A program made the translations under genes and the position numbers. From the NCBI RefSeq assembly GCF_001461695.1, contig NZ_AUTC01000002.1, forward strand, positions 62,001 to 126,000: DNA of 64,000 bases, given 5' to 3'. Of this stretch, positions 16,849-28,463 are shown in pieces. Source of the DNA: Sinorhizobium fredii USDA 205. Lineage in GTDB: Bacteria; Pseudomonadota; Alphaproteobacteria; Rhizobiales; Rhizobiaceae. Positions within the stretch are counted from its first letter, which is position 1; each line of letters opens with the position of its first letter. Under the pieces are notes generated by a model. It ran no database searches and was not told where the DNA came from. It saw only the letters and a program-made list of their open reading frames with translations.

Positions 16849-19800
16849 ATGCGCGCGTTTCTCGCCCTTACCACCCTTCTCGTAACGCTTCTTTCCATCG
16901 GTTCGCCGGCTGCAGCGGCCGAAGCCGACCGCAAGGTCGAGGTCACCAATGACGCCGATTATTTCGGCTTCGACCTGCGCACCGAACAGGATGTCTCGCT
17001 CGACGAATGCCAGGCGAGCTGCATTGCCGACCGCGCCTGCAAGGCCTTCACCTACAATCCAAAGGTGAAGTGGTGTTTCCTCAAGTCAGACTTCAACCAG
17101 TTGAACATGTTCAAGGGCGCGATCGCCGGGAAGGTCGTCGAGACCGCCACGGGCGAACCGGATCTCGGCGCCCCGCCCCGCCTCTCCTTCATTTCCGACG
17201 ACTTCCTGCAGCAGGCGCGCGACGTCAAGGCGGGCCTCGCCCTGGCCGACGATCAACAGGGCTTCGGCGTCAACGGCTTGATCGAAACGGGACGTCGCGA
17301 GTTGACGGCTGGCAACTTCGTGGCGGCGCTCAAGGCGTTGCGCGGCGCGCTGGCGATCACCCCTGACGACGGGAATTTGTGGTTGGAGACGGCCAGAACC
17401 GCCAACCGGTTCAGCGGCGGCACGGATCCTGCGAGCGAGGCGGCCCTCGCCGCGCTCAACGGCTATCAGTTGACGAGGACGACCCAGAGCCGTGCGGATG
17501 CGCTCGCCGTCCTCGCCCAGGCGCTCGATAACTTGCAGAACTATCGAGCCGCGCTCCAGGCCTACAAGGCAAGCCTCGAGCTCGTGCGCGCCAAGACTGT
17601 CGAGACGGCCTATCTCGATCTCAAGGCACGGCAGGGTTTCCGCGTCACCGGCCACACGATCGATGCGGACGGCGCGAGCCCGCGCGCCTGCGTACAGCTG
17701 TCGGAGCAGCTCCTAAAGAACGGCCCCGACTATGCCTCCTTCGTGACGCTCGACGGCGTCGCGCCGAAGGCGGTTGAAGCCAAGGGCAGCGAGATCTGCG
17801 TCGAAGGACTCTCGCACGGCCAGCGCTACAAGCTGGTCTTGCGGCAGGGGCTGCCATCTTCCGTCGACGAAGTCATCGAGACCCCGGTCAGCCTCGACAT
17901 CTATGTCAAGGACCGCGCGCCGATGGTGCGTTTCACCGGCGATAGCTTCGTGCTGCCGTCTACGGCGCGCCGCGGCATCCCGATCGTCTCGGTCAACACG
18001 GAAAGCGCCAACCTCAAGCTCTATCGCATCGGCGACCGCAGCATTTCGACTCTGCTGACGAGCTCGCAGTTCCTCACCCAGATCGACGGCTACAGCGCCG
18101 AGCGCATCGAGGACGAGAGCGGCGAACTCGTCTGGCAGGGCAGCATCGACATCAAGACCGAGCTCAACAAGGAAGTGGTGACAAGCTTCCCGGTCGATGA
18201 GGCACTGCCGAAGCGCAAGCCGGGCGTCTATGTGCTGACGGCCGCTTCCGCCACCGCGCTCAGCCAGGAATGGGACGCGCGCGCCACGCAATGGTTCGTC
18301 GTCTCCGATATCGGCATCTCGACCTATGCCGGAACCGACGGGCTCAGCGTCTTTACCCGCTCGCTCGCCAGCGCCAAACCGATTGCCGACGTCCAACTGC
18401 AACTGGTCGCCAAGAACAACGAAGTGCTCGGCACCGCGACGACCGACGCGGAAGGGCGAGCTGTCTTTGCTGCCGGTCTGATCCGCGGCACGGCGAGCAT
18501 GACGCCGGCGGTCATCACGGCGCGGCAAGGCGAGGACGACTACGTCTTCCTCGACATGACACGCGCCGGCTTCGATCTCTCCGACCGCGGCGTTACCGGC
18601 CGCGCCGCGCCCGGCGCGATCGACATCTATGCATGGACCGAGCGTGGCATCTACAGGGCCGGCGAGACGGTGCATGCCGCAGCGCTTGCCCGCGACGTGA
18701 ACGGCCAGGCAATCGAGAACCTGCCGCTCACCTTTGTCTTCCTGCGCCCCGACGGTGTCGAGGATCGGCGCCTCGTCAGCAATGGCGGCAGGCTCGGCGG
18801 CCATACGCTCGATCTGCCCGTTCCCGAAAACGCCATGCGCGGCACCTGGACGATGCAGATCTTCACCGATCCGAAAGGCTCGGCGATCGGCGAGAAGCAG
18901 TTCCTTGTCGATGATTTCGGTCCGGACCGCACCGAATTCGACCTGACGAGCGAAGCGAAACAATTGGAAGTCGGCACTTCGGTTGAGGTGGCTGTCGACG
19001 GCCGCTTCCTCTATGGCGCGCCAGCCGCCGGCCTGACGCTTGAGGGCGACGTGGCGGTCAAGCCGACGCGCGAGAGCGAAGCCTTCAAGGGCTATGTCTT
19101 CGGCCTCGCCGACGAGGAGGCAAGCGAAGACTCTCGCGTGCCGCTCGAAGGCCTCGAGCCGCTCGACCAGGACGGAAAGTCGGTGTTTGCCGTCGATCTC
19201 GGCGAGGTGCCGGCGACGACGCAGTTGCTCAATGCCACGGTTACGATGCGGATGCGCGAGGCCGGCGGCCGGGCCGTCGAACGTGCCCTGACGCTGCCGG
19301 TCAAGCCGGAAGGTCCGATGATCGGCATCAAGCCTGAGTTTTCCGGCGAGCTCGCCGAAAACTCGGTCGGCAAATTCCACGTCATCGCCATCGATGCGGA
19401 TGGCGCAAAAGTCTCGATGCCCGGCCTCTTCTGGAAGCTGATCAGCGTCGAGCGCAATTATCAATGGTATCGCGACGGCAGCGCCTGGAAATACGAGCCG
19501 GTCATCTCCACGAAACAGGTGGCGAACGGCACGGTCGACGTGACCGGGAATGGCGCCCAGATAGCTGTGCCGGTCGGCTGGGGTCGCTATCGCCTGGAGA
19601 TCGAGACCGCGGCGACCGATGGCCCGACCTCCAGCGTCGAGTTCGATGCCGGTTGGTATGTCGAAGCCACCTCGACGGAGACACCGGACGGACTTGAGAT
19701 CGCGCTGGACAAGGAAAATTACGCGGTCGGAGAGACTGCGAAGCTCAAGGTTTCGCCGCGCTTCGCCGGCGAGTTGCTGGTGACCGTCGGTACGGAGAAC

Positions 19801-22299
19801 CTGGTCGCGACGAAGACCGCGACGATCGCCGAGACGGGTGGCGAAGTGGAGCTGCCGGTCACCGCCGACTGGGGTGCCGGCACCTATGTGACGGCGACGC
19901 TCTATCGACCCGGCGAGGCCCAGGAAAGCCGCATGCCGATGCGGGCGATCGGCATCAAGTGGCTGACCGTCGACCCGGCCGACCGCAAGCTTGCAATCAG
20001 TCTCGACGCCCCGGAAAAGACGCAGCCGCGCCAGCCCCTCGATATCAGCCTCCAGGTCCGCGGCGCGGGCGCCAACGAGGACGCTTACGTCACGGTCGCC
20101 GCTGTCGATGTCGGCATCCTCAACCTGACACGCTATGAGGCCCCCGACCCGGACGGCTGGTATTTCGGCCAAAGACGGCTGGGCCTCGAAATCCGCGACC
20201 TCTACGGCCGCCTCATCGACGGCTCGCTCGGCGCGACCGGACGGCTGCGCACCGGCGGCGACGGCGGGCAGATGCCGCTTGAGGGCAGCCCGCCGACCGA
20301 ACAACTGGTCGCCTTCTTCTCCGGGCCGGTGAAGCTCGACGCCGAAGGCATGGCGAATGTCCGCTTCGACATTCCGCAGTTCAACGGCACGGCGCGCGTC
20401 ATGGCAGTCGCCTGGACGAAGGCCGGCGTCGGCCATGCGGTGAAGGACGTCGTCATCCGCGACCCGATCGTCGTCACCGCCAGCCTGCCGAAGTTCCTGG
20501 CGCCTGGAGACCGCGCCGAACTGAGGCTCGACATCGCCAACACCGATGGACCAGCCGGCGACTATCAGTTGCAGGTCACCACCAACGGTCCGGCCACCGT
20601 CGAGCAGACCGGCCCCTCGCAGACCGTGCCGCTCGAAGCCGGAGGCAAATCCGCCGTGACGCTGCCGCTCACGGGCCAATATCCGGGTAGTGGCCTCGTC
20701 ACCGTCACGCTCTCGAACACAGCCGGGCTGTCGCTGGAGCAAGCACTGCATGTCCCGGTTCGTCCGGCCGCATTGCCGATCACCCAACGCCAGGTCGTCA
20801 GCATCGCGGCTGGCAGCAGCCTGACCGTCGACGATCAGTTGCTTGCCGACAGCCTGCTGCAGGGCGCCGCGGTCAGCGTCAGCGTGACCCGTTCGGCCGC
20901 TTTCGACATTCCCGCGCTGCTGATGTCGCTCGACCGCTATCCCTATGGCTGCGCCGAGCAGACGACGAGCCGCGCCTTGCCGCTGCTCTATCTCAGCGAG
21001 CTCTCCAAGCAATCCGGGCTTACCGAGGACGGCGAGGTGGCGAAGCGCGTGCAGGAGGCGATCTACCGCGTCCTTTCCTACCAGTCCTCCTCCGGCAGTT
21101 TCGGCCTATGGAGCCCCGGCTCCGGCGATCTGTGGCTCGACGCCTACGTCACCGACTTCCTGACCCGGGCGCGCGAGCAGAAATTCGAGGTGCCGGAACA
21201 GGCGCTGGTCCAGGCGCTCGAGAACCTGCAGAACGCACTGAGCTACGAGGTGAATGTCAAGGATCAGGGCAACGAGATCGCCTATGCGCTCTACGTGCTC
21301 GCGCGCAACCGCAAGGCGGCGATCAGCGATCTTCGCTATTATGCCGACACGCTGCTCGGGGATTTCCCGACGCCGCTTGCCAAGGCGCATATCGCCGCGG
21401 CCCTTGCGCTTTACGGCGATGGCGAACGGTCGCAGGACATCTTCGCAGCCGCCGTCAACATGTCGACCGGGCTCGTCAATGTCAGCCTCGCCCGCTCCGA
21501 CTACGGGTCGTCGCTGCGCGACGACGCGGCGGTGCTGGCACTCGCGGCCGAAAGCCGGCCCGTGCCGCCGATCATTCCGGAGCTTTCGAAGATCGTCGCA
21601 CGGGAATGGGAGCAGGCCCGTTACACCAGCACCCAGGAACAGGCCTGGATGCTGCTCGCCGCCCGCGCCGTCCAGAGCGGCGACGAGGATATGAAGTTGG
21701 AGGTCAACGGCGCCGCCCGCACCGGCAGCTATGCTGCGCGGATCGCGGGCGACGCGCTGATCGAACACCCGGTCGTCATCCGCAACAACGGTGCTGATGC
21801 GGTCTCCGCCGTAGTGACGACTGTCGCGGCTCCCGCCCAACCGCTCTCGGCCGGTGGCGACGGTTTCGCCATCGAGCGCACCTACTACACGCTCGACGGC
21901 GCCGAGGCGAATGTCAGCCAGGCGCGGCAGAACGAACGCTATGTGGTCGTGCTCAAGGTTACCGCGTCCAACGACTGGCCGTCCCGCGTGCTCATCGCCG
22001 ACCTCCTGCCGGCCGGCTTCGAGATCGACAATCCGAGCCTGGTCGACAGCGCCCAGCTCTCGAATTTCGAATGGATCGGCGAGGTCCAGGCGGCGCACAC
22101 CGAGTTCCGCAGCGACCGTTTCGTCGCGGCCTTCGACCGGTCGACCGGCGACAATCGCGAGATCACCCTTGCCTATGTCGTCCGCGCCGTAACGCCCGGC
22201 ACCTACGACCATCCGGCAGCCAGCGTCGAGGACATGTACCGGCCGCAGTTCTCGGCCCGCACCGCGACCGGACGCATGGAGGTGCTGGCCGCCCAGTAG
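16849..22299 (+). CDS. Bacterial alpha-2-macroglobulin with N-terminal PAN domain
   Basis: This 1816-aa exported protein is a large protease-trapping factor of the E. coli YfhM type that protects the periplasm. The start at 16849 follows GGGAGGA, and a Sec signal peptide ends near AAAA-EADRK. A PAN/apple domain follows, with cysteines at about 54, 58, 64 and 76. Then come a helical segment (residues about 110-260), MG/fibronectin-like domains, the bait region, and the thioester motif GCAEQ with Cys1368. The C-terminal part is an alpha-alpha barrel and receptor-type domain. There is no lipobox cysteine, so unlike many homologues it should be soluble or loosely anchored. The next gene encodes PBP1C, the classic partner that repairs peptidoglycan while macroglobulin blocks incoming proteases. 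Confidence 0.93.
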   Translation: MRAFLALTTLLVTLLSIGSPAAAAEADRKVEVTNDADYFGFDLRTEQDVSLDECQASCIADRACKAFTYNPKVKWCFLKSDFNQLNMFKGAIAGKVVETATGEPDLGAPPRLSFISDDFLQQARDVKAGLALADDQQGFGVNGLIETGRRELTAGNFVAALKALRGALAITPDDGNLWLETARTANRFSGGTDPASEAALAALNGYQLTRTTQSRADALAVLAQALDNLQNYRAALQAYKASLELVRAKTVETAYLDLKARQGFRVTGHTIDADGASPRACVQLSEQLLKNGPDYASFVTLDGVAPKAVEAKGSEICVEGLSHGQRYKLVLRQGLPSSVDEVIETPVSLDIYVKDRAPMVRFTGDSFVLPSTARRGIPIVSVNTESANLKLYRIGDRSISTLLTSSQFLTQIDGYSAERIEDESGELVWQGSIDIKTELNKEVVTSFPVDEALPKRKPGVYVLTAASATALSQEWDARATQWFVVSDIGISTYAGTDGLSVFTRSLASAKPIADVQLQLVAKNNEVLGTATTDAEGRAVFAAGLIRGTASMTPAVITARQGEDDYVFLDMTRAGFDLSDRGVTGRAAPGAIDIYAWTERGIYRAGETVHAAALARDVNGQAIENLPLTFVFLRPDGVEDRRLVSNGGRLGGHTLDLPVPENAMRGTWTMQIFTDPKGSAIGEKQFLVDDFGPDRTEFDLTSEAKQLEVGTSVEVAVDGRFLYGAPAAGLTLEGDVAVKPTRESEAFKGYVFGLADEEASEDSRVPLEGLEPLDQDGKSVFAVDLGEVPATTQLLNATVTMRMREAGGRAVERALTLPVKPEGPMIGIKPEFSGELAENSVGKFHVIAIDADGAKVSMPGLFWKLISVERNYQWYRDGSAWKYEPVISTKQVANGTVDVTGNGAQIAVPVGWGRYRLEIETAATDGPTSSVEFDAGWYVEATSTETPDGLEIALDKENYAVGETAKLKVSPRFAGELLVTVGTENLVATKTATIAETGGEVELPVTADWGAGTYVTATLYRPGEAQESRMPMRAIGIKWLTVDPADRKLAISLDAPEKTQPRQPLDISLQVRGAGANEDAYVTVAAVDVGILNLTRYEAPDPDGWYFGQRRLGLEIRDLYGRLIDGSLGATGRLRTGGDGGQMPLEGSPPTEQLVAFFSGPVKLDAEGMANVRFDIPQFNGTARVMAVAWTKAGVGHAVKDVVIRDPIVVTASLPKFLAPGDRAELRLDIANTDGPAGDYQLQVTTNGPATVEQTGPSQTVPLEAGGKSAVTLPLTGQYPGSGLVTVTLSNTAGLSLEQALHVPVRPAALPITQRQVVSIAAGSSLTVDDQLLADSLLQGAAVSVSVTRSAAFDIPALLMSLDRYPYGCAEQTTSRALPLLYLSELSKQSGLTEDGEVAKRVQEAIYRVLSYQSSSGSFGLWSPGSGDLWLDAYVTDFLTRAREQKFEVPEQALVQALENLQNALSYEVNVKDQGNEIAYALYVLARNRKAAISDLRYYADTLLGDFPTPLAKAHIAAALALYGDGERSQDIFAAAVNMSTGLVNVSLARSDYGSSLRDDAAVLALAAESRPVPPIIPELSKIVAREWEQARYTSTQEQAWMLLAARAVQSGDEDMKLEVNGAARTGSYAARIAGDALIEHPVVIRNNGADAVSAVVTTVAAPAQPLSAGGDGFAIERTYYTLDGAEANVSQARQNERYVVVLKVTASNDWPSRVLIADLLPAGFEIDNPSLVDSAQLSNFEWIGEVQAAHTEFRSDRFVAAFDRSTGDNREITLAYVVRAVTPGTYDHPAASVEDMYRPQFSARTATGRMEVLAAQ

Positions 22300-22451
22300 A
22301 ACGCGCGATGTCGATCCTGCGAAAGCTTTTCGTTGGTTTGCCACAGCAGGTGCTGGAACGGGTAGGTGCGCGCATCAAAGGCGTGCCGGCCTCTCGCTCC
22401 ACGACAGCCGTCGAACTTGCGACATCCTCAGCGGCTATGGATGGATCCCCA

Positions 22452-22516
22452 AATTCCATCGGAATTCGAGGACTGAGGGCTAGCCGCTTGCCGATCTCAC
22501 CCCTTGTGGGGGAGAT
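22452..22516. repeat. Composite palindromic repeat at the 5' end of pbpC
   Basis: Two hairpins sit in tandem. AATTCC/GGAATT lies at 22452-22466. ATCTCACCCC (22494-22503) pairs with GGGGGAGAT (22508-22516). The second has the same CCCCTTGTGGGG core as the elements at 14115 and 36719. If translation began at 22308 the element would be read as LPISPLVGEMSGRSEGG, a stretch with no role in a penicillin-binding protein. It is therefore best taken as intergenic. Confidence 0.65.
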
Positions 22517-22547
22517 GTCCGGCAGGTCAGAGGGGGGTAAGGCCGAA

Positions 22548-24665
22548 GTGGCCGACCCCGATCGGTCCCGCCGCCCCGCACGCCGTCGCGCAGCAGCCCT
22601 TATCGCGCTGCCAATCGGCTTCGCCATAGCCATCCTCGCAGCCATCGCCGGCCTCGAATGGGCAGACCGGGCCTTTCCGCCGCCGCTCGAGCGCGCCCAG
22701 GTCTTCTCACGCGAAGTTCTCGACAAGGATGGAAACCTGCTGCGCGCCTTCGCCACCCCGGACGGCCTGTGGCGACTGAAGACGACGGTTGGCGACGTCG
22801 ATCCGCGCTTCATCGACATGCTGGTCGCCTATGAGGACCAGCGGTTCCGCGAGCACCACGGCGTCGATCCGCTGGCGCTCGGCCGTGCGGCGCTGCAGTT
22901 CTTCACCTATGGCCGCATCGTGTCCGGCGCCTCGACTCTCTCGATGCAGGTGGCGCGACTGATCGAGCCGCGCGAGCGGCGGTCGCTGACGGCGAAGCTG
23001 TTGCAACTCGCCCGTGCCATCCAGATCGAACGGCGCCTCAGCAAGGAGCAGATCCTCGACCTCTATTTGACCCATGCCCCCTATGGCGGCAATCTCGAAG
23101 GCGTACGCGCCGCAAGCCTTGCCTGGTTCGGCAAGGAGCCACGCCGCCTCTCGATCGGCGAGGCGGCCCTGCTCGTCGCCCTGCCGCAACTGCCGGAGAA
23201 GCGACGGCCGGACCGCAACCTTGCGGCCGCCGACGCCGCACGAGAACGGGTGCTTGGCCGCGCGGCAGTCGCCGAAGTCATCGGCGAAGGCGAAGCGGAG
23301 CGCGCGGCGATGGCTTCCATACCGACCCGCCGTCTGCAGTTGCCGGCCAATGCGGCGCACCTGGCCGAAACCGCGCTCCGCGAGGACCCGAAGGCGCTTC
23401 GGCACGAGACGACGCTGCGCCGCGACATTCAGCGCGGCCTTGAAACGGTTGCGCGCGAGGGTGCTCAACGGCTGGGGCCGAAAGTGTCGGTCGCGATGCT
23501 CATGGCTGACGCCAGGACCGGCGAGATCGTCGGCGAAGTCGGCTCGGCGGATTATTTCGACGCCAGCCGCTCCGGCTGGATCGACATGACGCGGATCACC
23601 CGCTCGCCGGGATCGACGCTGAAGCCCTTCATCTACGGGCTTGCCTTCGAGGAGGGTCTCGTCAGCCAGGAGACGATCGTCGAGGACCGACCGGCAGATT
23701 TCTTCGGCTATCGGCCGCGCAATTTCGACATGAGCTACCAGGGCGATGTCAGCATTCGCCAGGCCCTGCAGCTTTCGCTCAACGTGCCGGCAATCCGGCT
23801 GCTCGACGCGGTCGGGCCGACGCGGCTGATGGTGCGGTTCCGCCGCGCCGAGGTGCGGCCGAAGCTGCCGCCGAACGAGGCGCCGGGATTGGCGATCGGC
23901 CTCGGCGGTGTCGGCATCACGCTTCGCGACCTCGTTCAGCTCTATGCGGGGCTGGCCAACCGCGGCTGGCCGGTGCGGCTCGGCAACGGCATCGAGGGCA
24001 AGCCGGGACTGATCGACGGCGAGCCGCTGCTTTCGACGGTCGCCACCTGGCAGGTCGCCGATATCCTTTCCGGTGTGCTGCCGCCGGCCGGCAGCCGGCA
24101 GCGCGGCATCGCCTACAAGACAGGCACCAGCTATGGCTATCGCGATGCCTGGTCGGTCGGCTTCGACGGTCGCTACGTGCTCGGCGTCTGGGTCGGGCGG
24201 CCGGACAATGGCGCTGTACCCGGGCTGACCGGCTATGGCGCCGCCGCACCGATCCTCTTTGAAGGGTTTGCCAAGGCCGGCGTGGCCATCACTCCGCTGC
24301 CGGAGGCACCGGCCGGCGCCGTCCGTCTCGCCCAGGCCGACCTGCCGATCGGTCAGCGGCGTTTCTCGATGACGGCGAACGGTCTGCCCTCCACATCGAT
24401 CCGTGAAGCCGCCCCGCAGATCGTCTTCCCGCCGGAGGGAGCGCGCGTCGATCTCGGCGTCGCCGCCGGCCAGACGATGATGCCCTTGACGCTGAAACTC
24501 CAAGGCGGCCGGGCACCGTTCCGCTGGTTGGCGAACGGTCAACCACTGCCAGACGTGACGCGCCGCCGCGTCAGCCAATGGCTGCCCGACGGCGGCGGCT
24601 ATTCGACACTGACTGTCATTGACGCGCTGGGGCGTGCCTCTACCGTGCGTGTTTTCGTCGAGTAG
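22548..24665 (+). CDS. pbpC: Penicillin-binding protein 1C
   Basis: This bifunctional peptidoglycan synthase is anchored by one N-terminal helix (ALIALPIGFAIAILAAIAGL). The GT51 transglycosylase motifs EDQRFREHHGVD and GASTLSMQVARL are present. The transpeptidase motifs are SPGSTLKPF (catalytic Ser about 356), SLN in LQLSLNVPAI, and KTGTSYGYRD (about 524). A BiPBP_C domain closes the protein. The start is uncertain. GTG at 22548 after GGGGGGTAAGG gives 705 aa, the usual size. ATG at 22515 or 22308 would add residues encoded by a dispersed repeat. It follows the macroglobulin gene, and the two probably work together in envelope defence. Confidence 0.9.
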   Translation: MADPDRSRRPARRRAAALIALPIGFAIAILAAIAGLEWADRAFPPPLERAQVFSREVLDKDGNLLRAFATPDGLWRLKTTVGDVDPRFIDMLVAYEDQRFREHHGVDPLALGRAALQFFTYGRIVSGASTLSMQVARLIEPRERRSLTAKLLQLARAIQIERRLSKEQILDLYLTHAPYGGNLEGVRAASLAWFGKEPRRLSIGEAALLVALPQLPEKRRPDRNLAAADAARERVLGRAAVAEVIGEGEAERAAMASIPTRRLQLPANAAHLAETALREDPKALRHETTLRRDIQRGLETVAREGAQRLGPKVSVAMLMADARTGEIVGEVGSADYFDASRSGWIDMTRITRSPGSTLKPFIYGLAFEEGLVSQETIVEDRPADFFGYRPRNFDMSYQGDVSIRQALQLSLNVPAIRLLDAVGPTRLMVRFRRAEVRPKLPPNEAPGLAIGLGGVGITLRDLVQLYAGLANRGWPVRLGNGIEGKPGLIDGEPLLSTVATWQVADILSGVLPPAGSRQRGIAYKTGTSYGYRDAWSVGFDGRYVLGVWVGRPDNGAVPGLTGYGAAAPILFEGFAKAGVAITPLPEAPAGAVRLAQADLPIGQRRFSMTANGLPSTSIREAAPQIVFPPEGARVDLGVAAGQTMMPLTLKLQGGRAPFRWLANGQPLPDVTRRRVSQWLPDGGGYSTLTVIDALGRASTVRVFVE

Positions 24666-24779
24666 AGTCGTTAGTCGAGCGGGAAGCTCTACTCGGCGAT
24701 CGCCACAATCACGGAAAATTCCAAAGATTCAACGGACTGCTGCCGTTTTCTCATAAAGAGCGGGGCCTGCGAACCGAAG

Positions 24780-26122
<1,343 letters not shown>

Positions 26123-26126
<4 letters not shown>

Positions 26127-27361
26127 TGAATCGTTCCTTCCTTCACGGCCGTCTCGTACCAGGAGGCCAGCACCTGCCGTTCCTCTTCGGTGATGCCGGT
26201 GACATTGGCGGGCGGCATGGCGTGCGTACGCCCCGCCTGCAGATAGATTTCGCGGGCATGCTCGATGATGTCGCCGTCGCTTTCGAGGACGACGCCCTTG
26301 GGCGGTACGATGATACCCTCCCAGCCGGGCTCCCGCGCATGGCACATGGAACAGCGGCCGAGCACCGTATCGCGCACTTTCGAGAAATCCGCCGTTGCGA
26401 CGACGGCCTGTTCGGTGGTGGACGCCCTCGCCTCTCCACCCTCGGAAAGAACCTTGGGCACGGTCGAAAGCCACATGATGACGATGAAGAGGAGCACTGT
26501 GACAAGCCAGGTCCAGGTCGGGGCGCCCTTGCGGGCATGCTGCGTATTGAACCAGTGGCGGATGGTGACGCCCATCAGGAAGACCAGCGAGGCGATGATC
26601 CAGTTGTACTCAGTCCCGAAGGCGAGCGGGTAGTGGTTCGACAGCATCAGGAACAGTACGGGCAGCGTCAGGTAGTTGTTGTGGGTCGAGCGCTGCTTCG
26701 CCTGCTTGCCGAGCGCCGGATCGGGCGTGCGGCCGGCGATCAGGTCGGCGACCACCTTCTTCTGGTTCGGGATGATGATGAAGAACACGTTCGCCGACAT
26801 GATCGTCGCCGTGAATGCACCGAGATGCAGATAGGCGGCGCGGCCGGTGAAGAGCTGGGTGTAGCCCCAGGCGACGGCAACGAGAATGAAGTAGAGCAAC
26901 ACCATCAGGCGGGTGTTGTCGTTGCCGAGCGGCGAACGACAGATCGTGTCATAGGCAAGCCAGCCGAATCCCAGCGATGCCAGCGAGATGGCGATCGCCG
27001 TCGGTTTTGAGACGTCGAGTACGCTCGGATCGATCAGATAGAGGTCCGCGCCGGCGTAATAGACGAGCGCCAGCATGCCGAAACCGGACAGCCAGGTGAC
27101 GTAGGATTCCCATTTGAACCAGATCAGGTGCTCGGGCATGTTCTCCGGCGCGACCAGATATTTCTGGATGTGATAGAAGCCGCCGCCATGGACCTGCCAC
27201 TCTTCGCCATAGGCGCCGACCGGCATGCCGGAGCGCTGCCGCAAGCCCAGATCGAGCGCGACGAAATAAAAGGATGAGCCGATCCAGGCGATGCCGGTGA
27301 TGACATGCAGCCACCGCACTGCAAATGTCAGCCAGTCCCAGGCAATGGCATATTCGTACAT
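26123..27361 (-). CDS. puuD: Urate hydroxylase PuuD (membrane-bound, cytochrome c domain)
   Basis: PuuD oxidises urate to 5-hydroxyisourate at the inner membrane. The 412-aa chain has about eight transmembrane helices in the first 300 residues. A c-type cytochrome domain follows, with one heme motif (GRCSMCHAREP) that passes electrons to the respiratory chain instead of oxygen. The start MYEYAIAWDW follows GGGAGG. It is the first gene of a two-gene operon with guaD, and divergent from a LysR gene. Its product is the substrate of UraH, encoded at 34655. Confidence 0.92.
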
Positions 27362-27511
27362 AGAGGCCTCCCATTTCTCTGGGCGGCATTATGTGTCATT
27401 GCTTGAGGGGTCGAGAAATGCCGCGAGATCAGCAACTCTTTCAAAAAAAACTATAAAATAGGCAAGGCGCCGGCGCGGTAATCTGGGCCCCTGAGGAGCA
27501 GAGGCGGGAGC

Positions 27512-28459
27512 ATGTCCTATCTCGATAATGTGCGCGTCTTCGTGCGCGTCGTGGAACTTGGAACGCTGTCGGCCGCTGGCCGCGATCAGCGCGTCACGCC
27601 GGCCGTCGCCAGCAACAGAATCAAGGAGTTGGAGCGGCATATGGGCGTGCGCCTGTTCAACCGCACCACCCGCAAACTGACGCCGACGGAGCATGGCCGC
27701 GTCTTCTACGACGGCGCCGTGAAGATCCTCGAGGCGGTCAACGAGGCGGAAAGCGCCATCGCCGATCTGTCGCACAATCCCAAAGGAGCGGTGCGGATTA
27801 CCGCGCCGCTCGGCATAGGTCGCAGATTGATCGCGTCGGGCGTTCCCGAGTTTCACGATCGCTATCCGGATATCGAGGTGCGGCTGCGCCTTTCCGACCG
27901 CAATGTCGATATCCTGAGCGAAGGCATCGATGTCGCCTTCCGGCTCGGGATCCTCGAGGATTCGAACCTGCGCATGCGCGGCATCATGAACTGCGATCGA
28001 GTGCTCTGCGGCGCGCCAGCCTATTTCGAGAAGCGCGGCATTCCAAATACGCCGGACGAGCTCATCACCGAGCGTCACGACTGTCTGCTGCTGCGCTATC
28101 CCGGGTCGAAGGAATATTACTGGACGCTGCAGACGCCGGAGGGCGCGCGCAAGTTCGAGGTCGGCGGGCCTTATGACTCAGATGACGGCGACGTGCTGAC
28201 CCAATGGGCGCTCGACGGCCGGGGCATCATCAACAAGCCGCTCTTCGAGGTGAAGCAATATATCAACGACGGCACGCTCGTGCCGATCCTCGACGAGACG
28301 CCGCCACTTGGCGCGCAACTCGCGGCGATCTATCCGCACAAACGCTTCCAGGATCCGAAGGTACGCCTGATCATCGACTTCATGGCCGAGCGGTGTCAGC
28401 GGCTGATCGGCAAGATGCTCGCCCACCCTGCCCCGCAACAGGAACTTTCGACCGCTTGA
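27512..28459 (+). CDS. LysR-family transcriptional regulator
   Basis: This 315-aa LTTR has an N-terminal winged HTH (ELGTLSAAGRDQRVTPAVASNRIKELE) and a periplasmic-binding-like effector domain. The start follows GAGGCGGG. It is divergent from puuD-guaD with a 150-nt intergenic space, so it is a candidate regulator of urate/guanine catabolism. The effector domain (RLRLSDRNVDILSEGIDVAFR) is of the broad CrgA/PecT type, which does not reveal the ligand. Its 3' end nearly abuts the convergent oxidoreductase gene (4 nt). Confidence 0.88.
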   Translation: MSYLDNVRVFVRVVELGTLSAAGRDQRVTPAVASNRIKELERHMGVRLFNRTTRKLTPTEHGRVFYDGAVKILEAVNEAESAIADLSHNPKGAVRITAPLGIGRRLIASGVPEFHDRYPDIEVRLRLSDRNVDILSEGIDVAFRLGILEDSNLRMRGIMNCDRVLCGAPAYFEKRGIPNTPDELITERHDCLLLRYPGSKEYYWTLQTPEGARKFEVGGPYDSDDGDVLTQWALDGRGIINKPLFEVKQYINDGTLVPILDETPPLGAQLAAIYPHKRFQDPKVRLIIDFMAERCQRLIGKMLAHPAPQQELSTA

Positions 28460-28463
28460 ATGG

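Noticed and set aside
17713..21012. Long open frame of about 1100 codons antisense to the macroglobulin gene
   Set aside because: It lies wholly inside a clear coding gene on the other strand; such frames are common in GC-rich DNA. The translation has low complexity and no domains.
22071..22547. Extended N-terminus of PBP1C from 22071 or 22308
   Set aside because: The extension overlaps the macroglobulin gene or is encoded by dispersed palindromes and lacks a ribosome-binding site; GTG 22548 fits family length.
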